A stretch of DNA of 52,179 nt from Nonomuraea sp. MG754425 (GCF_021699195.1 NZ_SSXE01000046.1:1-52179), one strand, 5' to 3'. Numbered from the stretch's first letter, positions 6,494-15,287 are shown. Notes: a model not told the origin generated them from the sequence alone. Translations and numbers: made by a program.

Positions 6494-8862
6494 GCACGAT
6501 GAGCGCTTCCGCGCTGCTCCGCGTCGCGGGCCTGCCCGTCCGGCTCTGGCTGGCGGCGGCCTCGCCCGGCCTGTCCGACTGCCTGCGCACGCTGAACCGC
6601 ACGCACGACGACCACCGCGCGGCGGCGGCCGGCCTCGCCGTGCGGCTCGGCGACGAGGTGGTGCCGAGGCCGGAGCTGACCGCGGGGGCGCGGCGGCTGG
6701 TCCTGTCCGCCCGCCGCCGCCTGCACCAGGGGCTCGCCCTCTCCCCCGGCGAGACGGCCCGGCTGCGCGAGATCCTCGCGAGTTCCGCCCTGGCCGCCCT
6801 CCTGGACCGGGTGACGTCGCTGTCCGGCGCGACGGCCCGGCTGGAGGAGCTGGCGCGGGAACGGGCCGGCAAGGAGCGTGACCGGCTGCTGGCCACGCCG
6901 TGGCACCTGCTGCACTCGGTGCCCGGCGGCCTGTCGTGCGCGCCGCCCGAGGTGGTCGCGGACATCGAGCGGCGGCTGGCCGCGGGCGAGCCGTGGACGT
7001 CCAAGCGGCTGCGCCGGCGCAGCGACTACCTCTGGCGGATGATCGACAGAGGCGGCGTGAAGACGACGCCGCGCGCCTGGCTGGGCCACGTGTCGCTGGT
7101 GCCCGTCGCCGGGCCGGGCGCGGGCCTGTCGGTGACCGGGCAGGTCGCCGTGGACTGGACGGAGAACGTCCACGACAGCAGGCGCGAGCACGCGGCCCGC
7201 GCCGCCGAGCCGGGCCCGGAGCACCTGGTGTCGCTGACGCCCCTGCACCGGGTGGAGGGCGACCGGCTCGCGATCTGGACGACCGACCGCGCCTGCGAGA
7301 CGCAGCGGCTGGTCACCTCCCGGCTGCGGCTGAGCCCCGCGCTCGCCTCGCTCGTCAAGGCTCTGCGCTCCGGCGCGCGGCCCGTCTCGGAGCTGGACGC
7401 GCCCTCGTCCTTCACCGCCGGGCTGGTCCGGCTCGGCGTGCTGGAGGTGTCGGCCCCGCTGCGGCAGCGTCCCGCCCGCTGGGGCGACCGGGGCGGCCAG
7501 GACGCCGGCTCCGGCTCCGGCTTCGTGGACGTGTACCGGCGGGCCGACGGCGCCCTCACCGCCGACCTGGCGGCCCTGCAGCACGCCTTCGAGCAGTACC
7601 GCAGGATCAACCGGCTGATCGAGGACGACTCCCCCCGTCCGCCCGCCCGCACACGGGAGCGGATCGGGGCCCGGCCGCGTCCCGTCATGGACGTGTTCGC
7701 CGAGGAGCTGGCGGCCCGCGTCGAGGAGGGCGAGCTGACCCGGCGCCACCCCAGGGAGCACACGTGGCCGCTCCCGGGCCGCGCCGGCTCCGGTTACGCG
7801 CGGCTGCTGGACCTGATGGCCGCGGCGGCGGGGTCCGCGCCGGTCATCGACCTCACGGCGGAGCTGCTGGACGCCGTCGGAGCGCCGGACGCGCCGATCA
7901 CCTGGCCGACCGACTGCGTGCTCCGCCCGCTCCCGTCCGGCGGCTGGGTGCTGGACAACGCCGGCCCGGCCGGGGTGCTCGACGCGCGGTTCGTCGAGAC
8001 GCTGCGCCGGCTGCACGGGACGGTCCCGGCCGCCGACGCCTACCGGGCCTTCCTCGCCGAGCTCGACCGGCTCACCGGCGTCCCGTCGGTGGAGCTGCTG
8101 ATCCCGCCGCTGGCCGTACGGGCGGCCAACGCGATCCGCCGGCCGAGATACACCTCCGCCTGGACCGGCGACCCCGACCCGCGCCACTACGGCCCGGCGT
8201 GGCGGCCCGGGAGCGCCCGGCACCTCCCGCTGAACGAGCTGACCGCCCACCGCGAGGCGGACCGGGTCGTGATCGCGCACGCGGGCCGGCCCGTCCGGAT
8301 CTGCACCCACGCGACCCGCAACCCGCTGATGCCGTGGCCGGTGCTGACCGGCATCCTGTGTGCCGGCTCCCCCCAGCACCACGCGCCGCCCCGCAGGCTG
8401 CGCCGCTCGCTCACCGCGTTCCCCGGGCGGGACTTCGTCCCCCGGATCACCGTGGCCGGGTGCCTGGTGATCTCCCCGGCTCAGTGGCGGGTGCCCGCCG
8501 GCCCGCTGGGCCTGGCCGCGCGCGGGGACCTGGCCGGGCTCAGGGAGCTGACGGCGCTGCGCGAGCGGCTGGGGCTGCCCCGGTGGGTGTTCGTGGCGGG
8601 GCCGTCCGGCAACCGGCCGCTGGCCTGCGACCTGGAGAGCCTGCGCGCGGTGCGCGCGTTCGAGCAGGCCATGCGGACGCTCACCGAGGACGAGCCGCCC
8701 GAGCTGACCATCACCGAGATGGCGCCCGCGGCCGACGAGCTGAGCGTGCGCGATCACGACGCCGAACGGGTGGCCGCCGAGGTCCTCGTCCGGCTCCCGC
8801 ACGCGGTGGCGCCCGAGGCGCTGGCGGCCACCGCGGCCCAGATTTCGGCCGGCACGACGTGA
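6490..8862 (+). CDS. Lantibiotic dehydratase, N-terminal (glutamylation) subunit
   Basis: A 790-residue LanB-type protein lacking the C-terminal elimination domain, which is encoded just upstream. The family transfers glutamate from Glu-tRNA to Ser/Thr of a precursor peptide. It begins in LanB style with a short N-terminal region rich in Arg/Leu and has the typical late stretch on nucleotide-independent lyase-like fold (for example FPGRDFVPRITVAGCLVISPAQW near residue 643). The GTG at 6490 overlaps the previous stop by four bases; an ATG at 6499 is the alternative. It precedes the precursor by 46 nt. Activity on the adjacent 49-residue peptide is inferred from position. Confidence 0.85.
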   Translation: MSTMSASALLRVAGLPVRLWLAAASPGLSDCLRTLNRTHDDHRAAAAGLAVRLGDEVVPRPELTAGARRLVLSARRRLHQGLALSPGETARLREILASSALAALLDRVTSLSGATARLEELARERAGKERDRLLATPWHLLHSVPGGLSCAPPEVVADIERRLAAGEPWTSKRLRRRSDYLWRMIDRGGVKTTPRAWLGHVSLVPVAGPGAGLSVTGQVAVDWTENVHDSRREHAARAAEPGPEHLVSLTPLHRVEGDRLAIWTTDRACETQRLVTSRLRLSPALASLVKALRSGARPVSELDAPSSFTAGLVRLGVLEVSAPLRQRPARWGDRGGQDAGSGSGFVDVYRRADGALTADLAALQHAFEQYRRINRLIEDDSPRPPARTRERIGARPRPVMDVFAEELAARVEEGELTRRHPREHTWPLPGRAGSGYARLLDLMAAAAGSAPVIDLTAELLDAVGAPDAPITWPTDCVLRPLPSGGWVLDNAGPAGVLDARFVETLRRLHGTVPAADAYRAFLAELDRLTGVPSVELLIPPLAVRAANAIRRPRYTSAWTGDPDPRHYGPAWRPGSARHLPLNELTAHREADRVVIAHAGRPVRICTHATRNPLMPWPVLTGILCAGSPQHHAPPRRLRRSLTAFPGRDFVPRITVAGCLVISPAQWRVPAGPLGLAARGDLAGLRELTALRERLGLPRWVFVAGPSGNRPLACDLESLRAVRAFEQAMRTLTEDEPPELTITEMAPAADELSVRDHDAERVAAEVLVRLPHAVAPEALAATAAQISAGTT

Positions 8863-8908
8863 CCGGCCGAAGCTCGGAAGATCGATCGAGAAGGAAGGTG
8901 GCGAGTCA

Positions 8909-9058
8909 ATGTCCGAGAACACCGCGCCCGAGCCCCAGGACGGCACCGAGCCTCAGGACGAGGTCGAGTCGCTGGTCGAGGAGCTGGAGACGCACTCGAT
9001 CGACGCCCCTGAGGACGGCACCGTCGCGTGCAGCGGCAACTGCACCGGGTCCTGCTGA
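8909..9058 (+). CDS. Class I lanthipeptide precursor with three tandem [S/T]xxC units
   Basis: Encodes 49 residues. The leader is acidic (many Glu/Asp/Gln), with SLVEELETHSID before the core. The C-terminal 12 residues, TVACSGNCTGSC (38-49), consist of exactly three consecutive tetrads: T-V-A-C, S-G-N-C and T-G-S-C. Each can give one four-residue (methyl)lanthionine ring, with all three Cys used and one spare Ser48. The ATG has an AAGGAAGG site upstream. It lies between the dehydratase and LanC genes, the normal position for a substrate. A strong hairpin follows. The leader/core cleavage site is unknown; the EDG before Thr38 is a reasonable guess, and no dedicated protease is encoded nearby. 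Confidence 0.85.
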   Translation: MSENTAPEPQDGTEPQDEVESLVEELETHSIDAPEDGTVACSGNCTGSC

Positions 9059-9084
9059 AGCCGCGACCTGCTGAACCCTCGATC

Positions 9085-9117
9085 GCCAAGGACGCCCGGC
9101 CGTGCGGCGTCCTTGGC
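9085..9117 (+). terminator. Attenuator/terminator hairpin after lanthipeptide precursor
   Basis: GCCAAGGACGCC and GGCGTCCTTGGC form a perfect 12-bp stem around a 9-nt loop, with no U-tract. It sits 26 nt after the precursor stop and 40 nt before the LanC start. Since LanC and the exporters have no other obvious promoter, it is more likely a partial terminator or mRNA 3'-end stabiliser that favours precursor transcript over downstream genes. Confidence 0.8.
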
Positions 9118-9157
9118 GCTCGGCTCTGAGCCGGCTCCCGCGCTGAAAGGCATCGAC

Positions 9158-10330
9158 GTGACCTCGACCCCCGTGCTCGAGCGGGCCGCCGTCCAGGCGG
9201 TCGCCGAGACCCTGCTTGATGACTATGCCTCGGCGGCCGGGCAGGGGTCCGACCCCGGGCCGGCGATCCTGGCCGCGCTGGTGACCGGCCGGGAGCGTCC
9301 GCCGGACGATTCGGCGGCCGGCCGCGCCATGGCCGCGTGGCTGCGCGGCTCCCGTGCCCCGCTGACCCATCCGGGCCTGTTCGGCGGCGGCGCGGCGGCC
9401 AGGATGTTCGCCCTGCGGATCGCCTCCGGGACGTGGCCGATGCTGGCCGGGCCCGCCGCCAAGCTCCGCGCCAGGCTCGTCGAGTACGTGGCCGCGCCGC
9501 GCTGGCGGACCACGGGGGTCGGGTGGGAGGACTACGACCTCATCGTGGGCCCGGCGGGCGTGCTGCTGGCCTTCGCCGCCGACCCCGACGCCACCGCCGC
9601 CGAGCGGGCGCCGCTGACGTCCCGGCTGGCGCTGCTCTGCGCGGACCCGGAGCTGTCCGGGCTGCGGGTCGGCCGGTACGAGGGCGAGAAGCTGCGCGGC
9701 TGGAACTTCGGCCGCGTCAATCTCGGCGTCGCCCACGGGCTGCCCGGTATCGTGGCCGCGCTGCGCGCCGCCGCCGAGGCCGACGGGCTCGACGAGGAAC
9801 AGGACGGCCTGCTGCGGCGGCTGTCGGCCCGGCTGGTCGCCGAGGCGTACGTCGACGGCCGGAACGTGATCACCTGGCCGTTCGGCACCACCCGCCCGGA
9901 CGGGCATCGCGCCCCCAAGGGCGACGGGCGGCGGCAGGCGTGGTGCTACGGCTGCCCCGGCAACGCCTGGACGTTGTGGGAGGCGGCCCGCGTGCTCGGG
10001 GACGGCGACCTGGCCGCCTTCGCCCTGGAGGCGGCGCGCTCGTTCGTCGCGGCCTACGACGACGACCTGTATCTGGACGGCCTGGGCCTGTGCCACGGGG
10101 CGGCCGGGCTGATGACGGTGTTCGACGCCTTCGCCCGGCACGCGGGGCTGCCCGAGGCGGCCCGGCTCGCCGAGCACCTGACGGACCGGCTGATGGACGG
10201 CCTCGACGACCCTCGCGCACTCGCCGGGACCGGCTGGTCGCTGCTGGAAGGCGCGCCCGGCGTGCTGTCGGCGCTGCTGACGAGAAGCGGAGGTGACCGG
10301 CGATGGCTCGCCACGATGGCCCTGAGCTGA
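9158..10330 (+). CDS. lanC: Lanthionine synthetase C-like cyclase (LanC)
   Basis: LanC proteins bind one zinc ion and catalyse Michael addition of Cys to dehydrated residues. This 390-residue protein shows the family signatures in order: GVAHGLPG, WCYGCPG and LCHGAAG; the zinc ligands are the Cys of WCYG and the Cys-His of LCHG. The GTG at 9158 is preferred over an ATG-less extension to 9113 because GAAAGG lies seven bases upstream and the extension covers the hairpin. The substrate should be the 49-residue precursor immediately upstream. The 3' end overlaps the first ABC exporter gene by 28 nt. All three metal ligands are present, so an active enzyme is expected. Confidence 0.92.
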   Translation: MTSTPVLERAAVQAVAETLLDDYASAAGQGSDPGPAILAALVTGRERPPDDSAAGRAMAAWLRGSRAPLTHPGLFGGGAAARMFALRIASGTWPMLAGPAAKLRARLVEYVAAPRWRTTGVGWEDYDLIVGPAGVLLAFAADPDATAAERAPLTSRLALLCADPELSGLRVGRYEGEKLRGWNFGRVNLGVAHGLPGIVAALRAAAEADGLDEEQDGLLRRLSARLVAEAYVDGRNVITWPFGTTRPDGHRAPKGDGRRQAWCYGCPGNAWTLWEAARVLGDGDLAAFALEAARSFVAAYDDDLYLDGLGLCHGAAGLMTVFDAFARHAGLPEAARLAEHLTDRLMDGLDDPRALAGTGWSLLEGAPGVLSALLTRSGGDRRWLATMALS

Positions 10331-12339
10331 ACGGCCACAACCCGGCCCGGACGAACGACCACGCCCCGCCCCGCGACACGACCGAGGCGACGAGCCACAA
10401 CACGGCCAAGGCGAACGACCCCGGACCCGACCGACCCTGCCACGACCAGGCTCAGGTGAACGGTCATGGACCCGCCCACGACCAGGCCCGCGCGAACGAC
10501 CCCGAACCGGCCCGCGACACGACCGAGGCGGCCGGGCGGGTGACCGGCCGGAACGGCGTCGTGGAGGTGCTGCGCGTCCTGCCGCGCGTCTCGCCCGCGC
10601 TGACCACCGCGCTGACGGCGACCATCCTCCTCCAGGCCCTGCTGAGCAGCGCGTTCATGCTGGCCAGCGCCACCGTCGTGGCGGACGTCGCCCAGGCGGG
10701 CGGCGCGACCGGCGGCGCGATGGCGCACCTGACCATCCTCATCGCCGTCTTCGTGGCCCGCCTCGCGCTGACGCCCCTGACGGGGATGATCTCCGCCGAG
10801 CTGGCCCGCCGCCTGGAGGGCGCGCTCGGGCAGACGACCCTCGAAGGGGCGCTGCGCCCGGTCGGCATCGGCCACCTGAGCGATCCCGGCGTCGCGGACC
10901 GCATCCAGCTCGCGCAGGGCCTGGCGACGGGCCACACCCCGGGCAAGGCCGTGACGTCGCTCGCGCGGCTGACGTCCAGCCGGCTGAACGGGATCGCCGC
11001 CGCGATCCTGCTCGCGACCGTCGCGTGGTGGCTGCCGCTGCCGCTGGCCGCCGCCTGGATCGCCGTGTCGCGGTGGCGGCTGCGCGAGGTGCGCAAGGCG
11101 GTGGCGGCCGAGGAGGAGGCGATGCCGGGCCTGCGGCACGCCGCCTACGCCCGCGATCTCGCGATCGGCGACGCCGCCGCGAAGGAGGTCAGGGTCTTCG
11201 GCTTCCAGGACTGGCTGCACGACCGGTTCACCCGCGCCTGGCTGGCCGGCATGGACGCGCTGGCCGGCCAGGCCCGCCCGCTGACCAGGCTCGCCGGCCC
11301 GCTCCTGCTGGCCGCCGCGCACGCCGTCGTGTTCGGCTACCTGGCCGTCAGCACGGCGGGCGGCGGCCTGGACGTGGCGGCGGTCACGATCGGCCTGCAG
11401 GCCACCGCCGGCATGGCCGCGCTCGGCTGGATCGGGGACATCCAGTGGATGCTGACCCAGGCGAGCGCCACCGTGCCGCACGCGCTGGCGATCGGCCGGC
11501 TGGACGTGGAGGCCGAGCACAGCCGCCGCCCGTCCGCCGGAGTCGTCGTCGCGGACGAGCGGCTGCCCGCGCGGGAGATCCGCCTGGAGGACGTGCGCTT
11601 CGGCTACCCCGGCCGGACCGTGCTGAAGGGGCTGGACCTGACCATCCCGGCCGGTTCGTCGCTGGCCGTCGTCGGCATGAACGGCGCGGGCAAGAGCACC
11701 CTGATCAAGCTGCTGGCCCGGCTCTACGAACCGGTCGGGGGGCGGATCACGATCGACGGCGCGGACCTGCGCACGCTCGACCCGATCGCCTGGCGGCGGC
11801 AGCTCGCGATCGTCTTCCAGGACTTCGTCCGTTACGAGCTGCCGTTGCGCGACAACGTGGGGTTCGGGCGGCTCGACGCCGACCGGGCCAACGGCGCGTT
11901 CGACCGCGCCGCCAAGCTGTCCGGGCTCAACGACTTCCTGCCCAGGCTGCCCGCCGGCTGGGACACGCCGCTGAGCCGCAGGTTCGAGGGCGGCACCGAC
12001 CTGTCCGGCGGCCAGTGGCAGCGGGTGGCGCTGGCCCGCGCGCTGTTCGCGGTCGAGCACGGCGCCCGGGTGCTCGTGCTGGACGAGCCCACCGCCAACC
12101 TCGACGTACGGGCCGAGGCGCAGATCTACGAGCACTTCCTGGAGATCACCCGCGGGCTGACCACGATCCTGGTCTCCCACCGCTTCGCCACGGTGCGGCT
12201 GGCGGACCGCATCTGCGTGATCGACGACGGCCAGGTGGCCGAGTACGGCTCGCACGAGGAGCTGATGGCGCTCGGTGGCCGCTACGCCCACCTGTTCACC
12301 CTGCAGAGCGAGCCGTTCAGGGAGGCGCCCCATGGCTGA
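10303..12339 (+). CDS. ABC exporter (fused permease-ATPase), first of pair
   Basis: A 678-residue half-transporter: membrane segments from about residue 95 to 390, then an ATPase domain with Walker A (GMNGAGKS), signature LSGGQWQRVALARAL, Walker B VLVLDEPTANLD and H-loop VSHRF. It has no C39 peptidase domain, so it would export the lanthipeptide without cutting the leader. Residues 1-80 are unusual: hydrophilic, low-complexity, rich in Asn, Asp, His and Pro, with internal repeats, and probably disordered in the cytoplasm. The ATG is supported by GGAGG nine bases upstream within the LanC gene. The stop overlaps the second exporter gene by eight bases, consistent with a heterodimer. Confidence 0.88.
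   Translation: MARHDGPELNGHNPARTNDHAPPRDTTEATSHNTAKANDPGPDRPCHDQAQVNGHGPAHDQARANDPEPARDTTEAAGRVTGRNGVVEVLRVLPRVSPALTTALTATILLQALLSSAFMLASATVVADVAQAGGATGGAMAHLTILIAVFVARLALTPLTGMISAELARRLEGALGQTTLEGALRPVGIGHLSDPGVADRIQLAQGLATGHTPGKAVTSLARLTSSRLNGIAAAILLATVAWWLPLPLAAAWIAVSRWRLREVRKAVAAEEEAMPGLRHAAYARDLAIGDAAAKEVRVFGFQDWLHDRFTRAWLAGMDALAGQARPLTRLAGPLLLAAAHAVVFGYLAVSTAGGGLDVAAVTIGLQATAGMAALGWIGDIQWMLTQASATVPHALAIGRLDVEAEHSRRPSAGVVVADERLPAREIRLEDVRFGYPGRTVLKGLDLTIPAGSSLAVVGMNGAGKSTLIKLLARLYEPVGGRITIDGADLRTLDPIAWRRQLAIVFQDFVRYELPLRDNVGFGRLDADRANGAFDRAAKLSGLNDFLPRLPAGWDTPLSRRFEGGTDLSGGQWQRVALARALFAVEHGARVLVLDEPTANLDVRAEAQIYEHFLEITRGLTTILVSHRFATVRLADRICVIDDGQVAEYGSHEELMALGGRYAHLFTLQSEPFREAPHG
10370..10530 (+). 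repeat. 20-bp direct repeat in exporter N-terminal extension
   Basis: CCCGCGACACGACCGAGGCG occurs at 10370-10389 and again at 10511-10530, 141 bp (47 codons) apart and in frame, encoding RDTTEA both times. Shorter copies of GCGAACGACCCCG lie between them. The extension probably arose by in-frame tandem duplication. Confidence 0.7.
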
Positions 12340-14179
12340 CCGGATCTCCCCGAGGATGGCGGTCCGCGCGATCGCCCTGCTGGTGGGGGCGGCCTTCAAG
12401 GCGGACGCCCCCCGGGCCGCGCTGGTGCTGGCGCTGGCCCCCGTGGTCGGCGTGACCGCGGCCGTGACGGCGGTCGGGCTGCAGCGCATGGTGAACGCGG
12501 CGGTCGCGGCGGACCTGGCGGGCATGGTGGCCGCCGCGGCGATCCTGGCGGGCGCGCTGGTCGTGACCCAGCTCGCCGGCACGGCCGCCGCCGATCTGCG
12601 CATCCGGTTGCAGCAGCGGGTCGGGCTCCTGCTGGACCAGCGCATCATGGCGATGACCAGCGGCCTGCCGCACCTGGACCACCACGAGTACCCGCCCTAC
12701 CAGGACCGGCTGGAGTTGCTGCGCAGCCACCGCACCTCGCTGGGCTCGGCCTTCGGCGCGCTGGTGGAGAACCTGCGGGCGCTGGTCGCCTTCGGCGCCA
12801 CGGTCGTGCTGCTGGTGAGCGTGCGCCCGGAGTTCCTGTTCCTGCTGCTCCTGGCCCTGCCGACGGTGCTCGCCGTGCGGCGCGGCGAGCGGGCCGCCGC
12901 GCTGGCGGAGCAGGAGACGGCGGCGCCCCAGCGGCAGCGGCAGGGCCTGTTCACGATCGCCTGCTCGCCGGCCGCGGCGAAGGAGTTGCGGGTCTTCGGC
13001 CTCCAGGAGGAGATCGCGGGCCGGCACCGCGCCCTGTGGGAGCAGGTGGACGCACCCCGGCGGCGGGCGGACGTGCGCACGGCCCTGTGGACGTCCGCGG
13101 GCTGGGTGGTCTTCGGCGCGGGTTTCGCCGGGGCGCTCTTCCTGGTCGTCATGGCGGCGTTGCGGGGGGAGGCGAGCGCGGGTGACGTCGTCCTGACGAT
13201 CGCGCTGGGCGGCCAGCTCACCGGGAGCGTCTCGGGGCTGATCCAGATGCTGGCCTGGATGCTCCAGACGCTGCGTGCCATGGGCCACTACCTGTGGCTG
13301 GACGACCACGCGCGGGCCCGGGTCCGGCCGCCCGCCGCGGACGCGCCCGCGCCGCGCGCCGGCGGGGACCTCGTCCTGGAGGACGTCTCGTTCAGCTATC
13401 CGGACGCGGCCCGGCCGGTGCTGCGGGACGTGTCGGTACGGCTGCCCGCGGGCCGCACGGTGGCCATCGTGGGCGAGAACGGCGCGGGGAAGACGACGCT
13501 GGTCAAGCTGCTGTGCCGGCTGTACGAGCCCACGTCGGGCCGGATCACCCACGACGGCGGCGACCTCGCCGCGCAGGACGTGCGGGCCTGGCGCGCGGAG
13601 GTGACGGCGTGTTTCCAGGACTTCTGCCGTCTGGAGTTCACCCTCCAGGAGTCGGCCGGCATCGGCGACCTGCCCCGCATCCATGACGAGCCCGCCGTGC
13701 GGGAGGCGCTGGAGCGCGCGGGCGCCTCCGCCCTGCCCGGCCTGCTCCCCGACGGCCTGGCGACGCAGCTCGGCCCCGCCTTCCCCGGCGGCACCGACCT
13801 GTCGGGCGGGCAGTGGCAGAAGATCGCGCTGACCCGGTCCATCATGCGGGACACGCCGATCCTGCGGGTGCTCGACGAGCCGGCCGCCAACCTCGACCCC
13901 GCCAGCGAGTACGAGATCTTCCGCCGGTTCCAGCTCGCCGCGAGCCGGTCGGACCACGGCACCATCACCGTGTTCGTCTCGCACCGCTTCGCGACGGTGC
14001 GTACGGCCGACCTCATCGTGGTGCTGGACGGCGGCACGATCAAGGAGCTCGGCGGCCACGACGACCTCATGGCCCTGGGCGGCCTGTACGCCACGCTGTA
14101 CCGGCTGCACGCCAAGGGCTACGAGGAGTCGAGGCCGTCGTGGACGCGTGCCCTGGACGACGACTTCGCCGGGACATGA
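12332..14179 (+). CDS. ABC exporter (fused permease-ATPase), second of pair
   Basis: A 615-residue half-transporter with several transmembrane segments in residues 15-320 and an ATPase domain: Walker A GENGAGKT, signature LSGGQWQKIALTRSI, Walker B ILRVLDEPAANLD, H-loop VSHRF. It resembles the first exporter and both carry the unusual LSGGQWQ signature, suggesting a heterodimer for lanthipeptide secretion or self-protection. The ATG at 12332 follows GGAGG with six-base spacing and overlaps the previous stop. The Walker B run reads ILRVLDE, with Arg in a normally hydrophobic strand, which may reduce ATP hydrolysis in this half. It ends the lanthipeptide operon. Confidence 0.88.
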   Translation: MADRISPRMAVRAIALLVGAAFKADAPRAALVLALAPVVGVTAAVTAVGLQRMVNAAVAADLAGMVAAAAILAGALVVTQLAGTAAADLRIRLQQRVGLLLDQRIMAMTSGLPHLDHHEYPPYQDRLELLRSHRTSLGSAFGALVENLRALVAFGATVVLLVSVRPEFLFLLLLALPTVLAVRRGERAAALAEQETAAPQRQRQGLFTIACSPAAAKELRVFGLQEEIAGRHRALWEQVDAPRRRADVRTALWTSAGWVVFGAGFAGALFLVVMAALRGEASAGDVVLTIALGGQLTGSVSGLIQMLAWMLQTLRAMGHYLWLDDHARARVRPPAADAPAPRAGGDLVLEDVSFSYPDAARPVLRDVSVRLPAGRTVAIVGENGAGKTTLVKLLCRLYEPTSGRITHDGGDLAAQDVRAWRAEVTACFQDFCRLEFTLQESAGIGDLPRIHDEPAVREALERAGASALPGLLPDGLATQLGPAFPGGTDLSGGQWQKIALTRSIMRDTPILRVLDEPAANLDPASEYEIFRRFQLAASRSDHGTITVFVSHRFATVRTADLIVVLDGGTIKELGGHDDLMALGGLYATLYRLHAKGYEESRPSWTRALDDDFAGT

Positions 14180-14313
14180 GTTTCGCTCACTTGTGACCAG
14201 CTTTGACACAGTCTTGTCACGATCACCGTGACGGTAGGTCGCCTTCCCCTCATGCTCCGTTATGGTCCCCTCTTGTCCGTAAATGGGATGACCTTTACTT
14301 CCTGAGGAGGAAC

Positions 14314-15183
14314 ATGAGGAGCACGAAGAGGGCGACCGTCCTGGCCGCGTCCGTGGCGCTCGCCGCGGCGCCCCTGCTGGGCGTCGCCTCTCCGGCGGTG
14401 GCCGCTCCCGCCGCCACGCAGTCCGTCCAGACCCAGACCCAGGTGCTGGACTGGCTCTCCCTCGACGCGCTCAGCGGCTCGAAGCTGCTGACCAAGGTCA
14501 AGGAGCTGCTGGGCAGGGGCTACGTGCCCACGGCGCTGAACGTGACCAACGCGGCGAACCCGCAGTACACGTCCCTGTGGGTCAAGGACACCGCCCGCAA
14601 GGTCAACGTGCTGCAGGGCCTGTCGGCCACCGACCTGCCGCAGCGCATCGCCGAGCAGGTGAAGCTGGGCTACCAGCCCAAGCTGATCACCGGCACGGGC
14701 ACCGGGCCGGGCGCGGTCTTCGGGGTGGTCCTCGAGCGGACCACGCAGCTCGTCAAGTCGGAGCTGGCCCTGACGAAGGAGACCCTCGTCAAGGTCAACG
14801 CCGAACTGGGCGCCGCCGGCTTCAGCCTGGCCTCCCTGGACGTGTACGGCACCGTGGAGAAGCCGCTCTACGCCGCCGTCTGGGTGGCCGGCGCCGCCGC
14901 GGGCACGCTGCAGGTGACCCTCGGCCAGACCGTCGAGCAGCGCGGCGCGGAACTGCTGACCAAGGCGCGGCAGGGCCTGCGCCCGGTCCTCATGGCCGTC
15001 GGCCCCGGCAAGCTCTACACCACCGCGTGGGGCAAGGGGAACACGACCGGGATCAAGGAGTACCTGAGCCTGTCGAAGGTGACGTACACGCTGAAGTCCG
15101 CGCAGCTCAAGACGCTGGGCTACCGGCCGCAGATCCTGAGCGCGGAGGACGGCGTCATCGCCTCCGTGTGGAGCAAGGGCTGA
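14314..15183 (+). CDS. Secreted tandem-repeat protein (BTRD1-like)
   Basis: A 289-residue exported protein. Residues 1-30 are a Sec signal peptide ending AVAA. The mature part repeats a ~45-residue unit with the pattern G-Y-x-P-x-x-L-x-V ... (Y/A)xxVW, for example GYVPTALNVTN ... YTSLWVKD and SLDVYGTVEKPLYAAVWVAG, and the last unit GYRPQILSAEDG ... SVWSKG. This resembles the bacterial tandem repeat domain seen next to serine hydrolases such as polyglycine hydrolases, but no catalytic domain is present. The ATG is supported by AGGAGG four bases upstream. The 134-bp gap before it contains an imperfect GTCACG-N5-CGTGAC inverted repeat at about 14216-14232. Role unknown; a wall-associated or binding protein is possible. 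Confidence 0.6.
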   Translation: MRSTKRATVLAASVALAAAPLLGVASPAVAAPAATQSVQTQTQVLDWLSLDALSGSKLLTKVKELLGRGYVPTALNVTNAANPQYTSLWVKDTARKVNVLQGLSATDLPQRIAEQVKLGYQPKLITGTGTGPGAVFGVVLERTTQLVKSELALTKETLVKVNAELGAAGFSLASLDVYGTVEKPLYAAVWVAGAAAGTLQVTLGQTVEQRGAELLTKARQGLRPVLMAVGPGKLYTTAWGKGNTTGIKEYLSLSKVTYTLKSAQLKTLGYRPQILSAEDGVIASVWSKG

Positions 15184-15216
15184 CCGGCGGTACGCCGCGC
15201 GACGCGCTCGTGGGTT

Positions 15217-15247
15217 GAGTCCGGCACAGGAACGGTGTGCCGGACTC
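15217..15247. terminator. Bidirectional hairpin terminator
   Basis: GAGTCCGGCAC and GTGCCGGACTC form a perfect 11-bp stem with a 9-nt loop between two convergent genes. No U-tract, as usual in actinomycetes. Confidence 0.8.
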
Positions 15248-15287
15248 GGCTCCCACGATACGCCAGGTCAGAGCCGTGCGCGCGGGC

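Noticed and set aside
6343..8946. 867-codon open frame on the minus strand
   Set aside because: Shadow of the dehydratase gene; low-complexity translation and no motif.
9113..9157. Longer start for LanC
   Set aside because: It would overlap the terminator hairpin and has no ribosome binding site; GTG at 9158 has a good one.
10370..10530. Direct repeats as a CRISPR array
   Set aside because: Only two long copies, in frame in a coding region, with no regular spacers.
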